From positions 1 to 22,680 of the IMG/VR virus record IMGVR_UViG_3300008450_000503: 22,680 nucleotides of DNA; one strand, 5' to 3'. Source of the DNA: a virus. How positions within the stretch are numbered: position 1 is the first letter of the stretch; each line of letters begins with the position of its first letter. Below, one piece after another: positions 19,169 to 22,680 of this stretch. The notes under the pieces were generated by a model. That model did not search any database, was not told the DNA's origin, and worked only from the letters and a program-made list of their open reading frames with translations. Position numbers and translations under genes: made by a program.

Positions 19169-19170
19169 TA
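19158..19170 (-). repeat. 13-bp direct repeat, copy A (helicase/SDR junction)
   Basis: On the minus strand this reads TAATGCAGAATAA. It contains the SDR start (M-Q-N) and the helicase end (N-A-E-stop). Together with 18635-18647 it brackets the SDR gene; recombination between the copies would remove that gene exactly and leave a working helicase/radical SAM overlap. Confidence 0.95.
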
Positions 19171-20552
19171 TTCTTAAGTCCAGCTAGCATACTTTTTAAT
19201 TTACTACTGTCCACACCGGCCTGTATCTTGGGAGAATCTTCTGATGGTGTTACACTACTGCCTGTTTTGATCTGGCTTAAGATGTTTGTTGCTCCAACTC
19301 CACGTAGGCCGCTTTCCTGTGCCTCTTCACCTGGATCAGTGATGCGCAGAGTTTCTAAATCATACTCTAGATCCACCTTCATGCCTACGCCACTTGAACT
19401 ACGTGTCTTCATAAGTTGTAGTTGATAGCGACCACGCTCACGCATAGCACGGCTTGTAAAGATACCAAACACGTTGTCTGCTGTGTTAATCTTACTCAAG
19501 CCACCTGCGATATGGCTATGATCAAATTCGATTTCTTCTACTGCACCACGATTCAACTGTGATGCTGTGATCATTAAAATGTTAAGTTCTTTAGCTAGAT
19601 TACGTAGTTCTTCTGATACATATTTGTCTTTGACAAACAGATCATTTGGACTGACTTTAGCACTGACCGGCATGACCAAATCTAAATAGTCTACCATGAT
19701 AAAATCTAATTTTTTACCTGTCTGTATCTGTAATTCTTTAAGATAACTACGTATCTGATTTACGTTTGATTGTGCTGGCATATACTTGATACGCAGGCTA
19801 CCTGACTTTTTACCAGTCATCTTGATCTTCATCTCAACAGTGTCTAATTCTTTAAACACTTCTTTAGTTGAAACGTTGGCTACCATACTATCCATACGCA
19901 TAGCACAAAGTCCTTCACTCAACTCTAGACTTAGATATACGCCGTTGAGTCCCTGTGTAACCCAATTGATACTGATGTTCTGCATGAACAGACTTTTACC
20001 TGAACCAGATCCACCCGCAAAGATGTTTAGTTCACCACGGTTCATACCACCAAACAAACGCTTGTCTAAAGTTGGCCAACCTGTTGATACTTGTCCGTTG
20101 TTGCTCTTGATTGCCATCAAACGAGCTCTAGGATCTTCAAAGTATTCTGTGCCCAAATCTTTCGTCAGACTGATCTGCACTGCATCTTTGATCAGTTTCT
20201 CTACAGGGTCATACTCACCCTTTTCCAACATGTCTGCAGCTTTAAGGATAGCACGTTCTAGTTCATTACGTTTGGTAAAGCCTTCAAACTCTGCCAAGAA
20301 CCAACTGTAGTGATCTTCTGACAGGTCTGGCACGTGTTTGCATTCAACCCCTGTGACTGCCTTGACCTGTTCAGCAGTGGGCATGGCTTTGTGATCATCT
20401 GTGTGTGTTTTGATAAACTTAGCTACATCACGTAAGGACCTATCAAAGTTTTCTGGATTATAGATGTTCTGCACACGCACATAACTCTGTGCGTCTTGTA
20501 GCATCATTTCTAAAAATAGTTTCTGTAGTTCTGGAGAGTATTCTTTTGTCAT
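19158..20552 (-). CDS. Replicative DNA helicase, DnaB/T4 gp41 type
   Basis: A RecA-type helicase core follows an N-terminal helical domain. Walker A is G-G-S-G-S-G-K-S at 180-187, preceded by the family phrase S-T-G-W-P-T-L-D-K-R-L-F-G-G; Walker B is in F-I-M-V-D-Y-L-D; an R-G-A-V-E-E-I segment and A-G-G-L-S-K-I complete the DnaB-like motifs. At 464 residues it is close to T4 gp41 (475). It would form a hexamer on the lagging-strand template, moving 5' to 3' and working with the primase encoded just upstream (6-base gap). Its last codons are part of a 13-bp repeat shared with the SDR/radical SAM junction. Confidence 0.94.
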   Translation of the reverse strand: MTKEYSPELQKLFLEMMLQDAQSYVRVQNIYNPENFDRSLRDVAKFIKTHTDDHKAMPTAEQVKAVTGVECKHVPDLSEDHYSWFLAEFEGFTKRNELERAILKAADMLEKGEYDPVEKLIKDAVQISLTKDLGTEYFEDPRARLMAIKSNNGQVSTGWPTLDKRLFGGMNRGELNIFAGGSGSGKSLFMQNISINWVTQGLNGVYLSLELSEGLCAMRMDSMVANVSTKEVFKELDTVEMKIKMTGKKSGSLRIKYMPAQSNVNQIRSYLKELQIQTGKKLDFIMVDYLDLVMPVSAKVSPNDLFVKDKYVSEELRNLAKELNILMITASQLNRGAVEEIEFDHSHIAGGLSKINTADNVFGIFTSRAMRERGRYQLQLMKTRSSSGVGMKVDLEYDLETLRITDPGEEAQESGLRGVGATNILSQIKTGSSVTPSEDSPKIQAGVDSSKLKSMLAGLKNNAE

Positions 20553-20558
20553 ATATAG

Positions 20559-21590
20559 TTAATTATACAGTTTCTTTTTCATCAATTCAATCTTGAGTTT
20601 GCTCGTCTGTTTGCTGTCTAAGATAGACTTTAGCACAAACAACTTGCCATATTTACATACTGCTTCATTGATGTCTTTTGAAGTTTCTAACCATACAGGA
20701 AAACTTACACTCCATCCGTATTCTATAGCATTGTTAATCATCCGAGCACCAGCACGATCCTTGTCTGCTACTACGATAACTTCACGACCTAATGATTCAA
20801 TTATATCTGCTTGTGTTTCATTACATTCATTGTTCAGCACTGCTACCCCATCTACGCTCATCGCATCAAACGGTCCTTCACAGACTATGACAAATTTGCT
20901 GTCTACCAGTTGATTGTTCATGTTAAAAACAAAGTTGGGTTCATAGTGACTATAGTATTTTGGTTTAACTCCATCAGCAAATGCTCTTGATGTATAGCCA
21001 ATGGTCCGACCTTGCCAAATACAGGGGATAATCACACGCTGATGTAGGCTATGATCTGTTGAGTCAGTCCAAAGAAAATCATATTTTTGTAAATCAATTT
21101 TACGATTTTTAACATAGTCAACTGCCGAATTTAATAGTCCAGGAACATTTTGAAAGTTATCCAAGATATGAAATGACAAGAACTGTTGGAAACTTATAGC
21201 ACCTTCTGGTAAGTCACGGGCTTTGAATTCAATACGTTCTTCTTCATCTTCCTGTTTAACCTCTTCAGGATTAACCAATTTACGGACACGTATTGCTTCA
21301 ATAACCAACCGTTTGATGTCTGTGTCATCTGCACCTAACCATTTTAATAACTTACGGAATTTAAATGTTAAGTGTCGACCAGGTTGATATGATGCTTTGA
21401 AGTTACAGTTGAAACAGTGATAGCTGACACTGCCATCTGGATTGGCAGTCAAGCCACCACGACCACGGGTATCTGCTGTTTCACCGTTATGATGACAGCA
21501 AGGTGCGTTGAAGCTGGTCCAACCACTGGGTGTGGTCTTCTTCTTAGCTGGTAATATGCTTTTTATAAAGTCTGAGATAATGTTCAGCAT
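20559..21590 (-). CDS. DNA primase, T4 gp61 type
   Basis: An N-terminal zinc ribbon is seen: C-C-H-H at 31-34 and C-F-N-C at 59-62. The TOPRIM catalytic elements are E238-G-P-F-D and D276-K-D-R-A-G, which hold the metal ions for RNA primer synthesis. At 343 residues it equals the T4 gp61 size class. It is the first gene after a good sigma70-like promoter (21597-21625) and is followed by its partner helicase. No ribosome-binding site is visible, and the -10 hexamer ends 6 bases before the ATG, so the message would be leaderless from that promoter. Confidence 0.93.
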   Translation of the reverse strand: MLNIISDFIKSILPAKKKTTPSGWTSFNAPCCHHNGETADTRGRGGLTANPDGSVSYHCFNCNFKASYQPGRHLTFKFRKLLKWLGADDTDIKRLVIEAIRVRKLVNPEEVKQEDEEERIEFKARDLPEGAISFQQFLSFHILDNFQNVPGLLNSAVDYVKNRKIDLQKYDFLWTDSTDHSLHQRVIIPCIWQGRTIGYTSRAFADGVKPKYYSHYEPNFVFNMNNQLVDSKFVIVCEGPFDAMSVDGVAVLNNECNETQADIIESLGREVIVVADKDRAGARMINNAIEYGWSVSFPVWLETSKDINEAVCKYGKLFVLKSILDSKQTSKLKIELMKKKLYN

Positions 21591-21596
21591 ACTAAT

Positions 21597-21625
21597 ATTA
21601 TACGCTGATTTTTTGGTTAGATCAA
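21597..21625 (-). promoter_or_regulatory. Sigma70-like promoter upstream of primase
   Basis: Minus-strand TTGATC (21620-21625), a 17-base spacer, then TATAAT (21597-21602). The -10 is a perfect consensus and the -35 matches TTGACA in four of six positions. It lies in the only gap between the adhesin genes and primase, where a promoter for the replication operon is expected. The predicted transcript start is about the A of the primase ATG. Confidence 0.7.
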
Positions 21626-21635
21626 GAGTTTTTGA

Positions 21636-22328
21636 CTAGAGACCGTAGGTGGCCTTAGTATTGTTGTAATTTTGTAGTACCTCACCAGCTGTAAGCGCAC
21701 GATTATATATGTGTACCTGCCCAATCCTACCTCGGAGCAGATTGCCAGCACCAAATGCGGCTAAGTTCGTAGAACCGTTGCCTGAGTGTGCTGTTTTGTT
21801 AGCAGTGTATGTGCTGTCCTGGGCACCATTTAAATAGAGAGTCATGCCGACAGTAGTATTAAAAGTCAGAACCGCATAATACCAAGTGCTGAGACTGAGA
21901 TTAGCAGTACTAGGATAGGCAGTATAAACACCCCAATTGGCATGGCCACAATACAATTTTTGAGTACTGGCCATAAACATAAAATGTCCGCCTGTGTCAC
22001 TGCTGACTAAATTATTATCATTAAAACCATTAAGATAAAACCAAACGGATTTAGTATAATTTGTAGTTGGTACTACTCCTGTTTTAGAACCTGTACCGTA
22101 TTGTGTTGTTCCGTTGAAGGTAAAATAACTTGGCGAGCCTAATGTATATGTCGGACTATTGACTAAAGTTATATTTGCTGTGTTAGGCGAACTATCTGCC
22201 CAATTAGTGCCAGAACCGCTGTAGGACACTGAATCTAGCCACATGGTCAAATTGGCCTGCAAAATACCCGTAGGAGTGCTGCCGTCTTTAATCGTTCCAC
22301 CAAGAATTGTTCCGCCAATGATCTGCAT
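21636..22328 (-). CDS. LamG/concanavalin-like adhesin, probable tail fibre component
   Basis: The body matches the LamG-like jelly-roll found in phage and bacterial adhesins: L-T-M-W-L-D near residue 27, Y-F-T-F-N-G-T-T-Q-Y, a K-S-V-W-F-Y-L strand, S-T-W-Y-Y-A-V-L-T-F, M-T-L-Y-L-N-G-A-Q-D, and the ending R-G-R-I-G-Q-V-H-I-Y-N-R-A-L-T-A-G-E-V. These domains bind surface sugars. The N-terminus (M-Q-I-I-G-G-T-I-L-G-G-T-I-K-D-G) is a glycine-repeat strand that may pack onto a fibre. It starts on a TAATG overlap with the glycine-rich protein upstream, suggesting the two are made in equal amounts and act at the same fibre tip. Confidence 0.8.
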   Translation of the reverse strand: MQIIGGTILGGTIKDGSTPTGILQANLTMWLDSVSYSGSGTNWADSSPNTANITLVNSPTYTLGSPSYFTFNGTTQYGTGSKTGVVPTTNYTKSVWFYLNGFNDNNLVSSDTGGHFMFMASTQKLYCGHANWGVYTAYPSTANLSLSTWYYAVLTFNTTVGMTLYLNGAQDSTYTANKTAHSGNGSTNLAAFGAGNLLRGRIGQVHIYNRALTAGEVLQNYNNTKATYGL

Positions 22329-22680
22329 TATAGTCTCACTATGCTGATATAACCAGCGGTGTTATTATAGAAGCCTAGGTTAGTGATAGCTGCACCATTG
22401 AATGTGCTGTCACGATCAAATTGTCCGTCACTGGTCGCTACACTGGTAGCATTTGCATCAATATAGCTGCCGCCGCCGCCACCTGAATCTATAGCTGGGT
22501 TCGCACCACTGTAAGTACCACCACCACCTGAGTATCCACCTCCACCACCACCTGTGATTGGACCGGCGCCGCCGCCTCCACCAAATCCACCAAAACTTGT
22601 AGCAGGTGGGGGGTAGGCCGTAGCACTTATACCCCCCACTGCTTTGAATTGTATGCTGTTACCTGCTCCACCGCCCTGAC
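22328..22680 (-). CDS. Glycine-rich adhesin, C-terminal part (5' end outside window)
   Basis: The frame is open to the right edge, so the 5' part is missing; a GTG at 22639 is only an internal valine codon. The visible 116 residues are dominated by glycine runs (G-G-F-G-G-G-G-G-A-G, then G-G-G-G-G-G-Y-S-G-G-G-G) and close with a short beta end (G-Y-I-S-I-V-R-L). This resembles glycine-rich receptor-binding tips of phage fibres, including the polyglycine-helix adhesins (gp38 type) of some T-even-like phages. It likely recognises the host surface with the LamG protein downstream. Assignment to the gp38 type is inference. Confidence 0.72.
   Translation of the reverse strand, partial: QGGGAGNSIQFKAVGGISATAYPPPATSFGGFGGGGGAGPITGGGGGGYSGGGGTYSGANPAIDSGGGGGSYIDANATSVATSDGQFDRDSTFNGAAITNLGFYNNTAGYISIVRL

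Noticed and set aside
19786-20310. 174-codon plus-strand open frame opposite the helicase gene
   Set aside because: It lies fully antisense to the conserved Walker A region of the helicase, has no recognisable domain and no ribosome-binding context; a shadow frame.
1-22680. CRISPR array, tRNA genes, insertion sequence ends or integrase/attachment site
   Set aside because: No spaced palindromic repeats, no cloverleaf-like segments noticed, and no transposase or integrase motifs in any frame that I read.

Overview
The window looks like part of the genome of a T4-like tailed phage (myovirus type) of an aquatic bacterium. I infer this from a T4-type primase and DnaB-family helicase pair, a class Ia ribonucleotide reductase with glutaredoxin, a PD-(D/E)XK nuclease of the MGME1-like type common in marine T4-like phages, T4-type late promoter boxes (NATAAATA), and tightly overlapping genes. 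The DNA is AT-rich. I see no rRNA, tRNA, CRISPR array, integrase or insertion sequence. The host is not identifiable from this window; an Isc-type scaffold protein with an intact LPPVK motif suggests a bacterium with an Isc/Hsc iron-sulfur system.

Layout. Positions 1-1639 carry five plus-strand genes: the end of a metallophosphoesterase, two small unknowns, a lipoprotein with a peptidoglycan-binding-like tail, and a 5'(3')-deoxyribonucleotidase. From 1616 to the right edge every gene is on the minus strand and is read from right to left. At the right edge are a glycine-rich adhesin (truncated by the window) and a LamG-like adhesin. A sigma70-like promoter then precedes primase and helicase, which run by overlaps into a short-chain-dehydrogenase-like gene and a radical SAM gene (20552-17506). 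Next is a block of small, probably virion-associated genes (17471-11919) that includes a ligase-fold nucleotidyltransferase-like protein, two separately terminated small proteins and a possible XhlA-like membrane protein. Then come a second radical SAM gene, an iron-sulfur cassette (iscU, two tandem DUF1289-like mini-genes, iscA), a nuclease, a tail-fibre-like protein, nrdA-nrdB-glutaredoxin, a 555-residue putative structural protein and a HEYEH metalloprotease-like protein.

How the parts fit. NrdA, NrdB, glutaredoxin and the deoxyribonucleotidase act on the nucleotide pool that feeds the primase/helicase replisome. The iron-sulfur cassette sits directly downstream of a radical SAM gene, and the window holds two such [4Fe-4S] enzymes, so the phage may supply clusters to its own enzymes late in infection: a late-type box precedes iscU. 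Box-like elements recur at gene starts and none that I found lies inside a gene away from a junction. In several cases the box is so close to the start codon that the mRNA would have almost no leader.

The most unusual observations are: (1) a perfect 13-bp direct repeat forming the stop/start overlap on both sides of the SDR-like gene; (2) five neighbouring proteins sharing an N-terminal M-[KR]-[LI]-x-E-hydrophobic pattern, two of them followed by plausible prohead-protease sites, resembling the T4 capsid-targeting sequence; (3) the rSAM-iscU-DUF1289-DUF1289-iscA cassette; (4) a ligase-like protein with an unusually long distance between motifs; (5) a 12-bp tandem repeat encoding a tetrapeptide-repeat micro-ORF. 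All functions are inferred by reading the sequence; no database search was possible.
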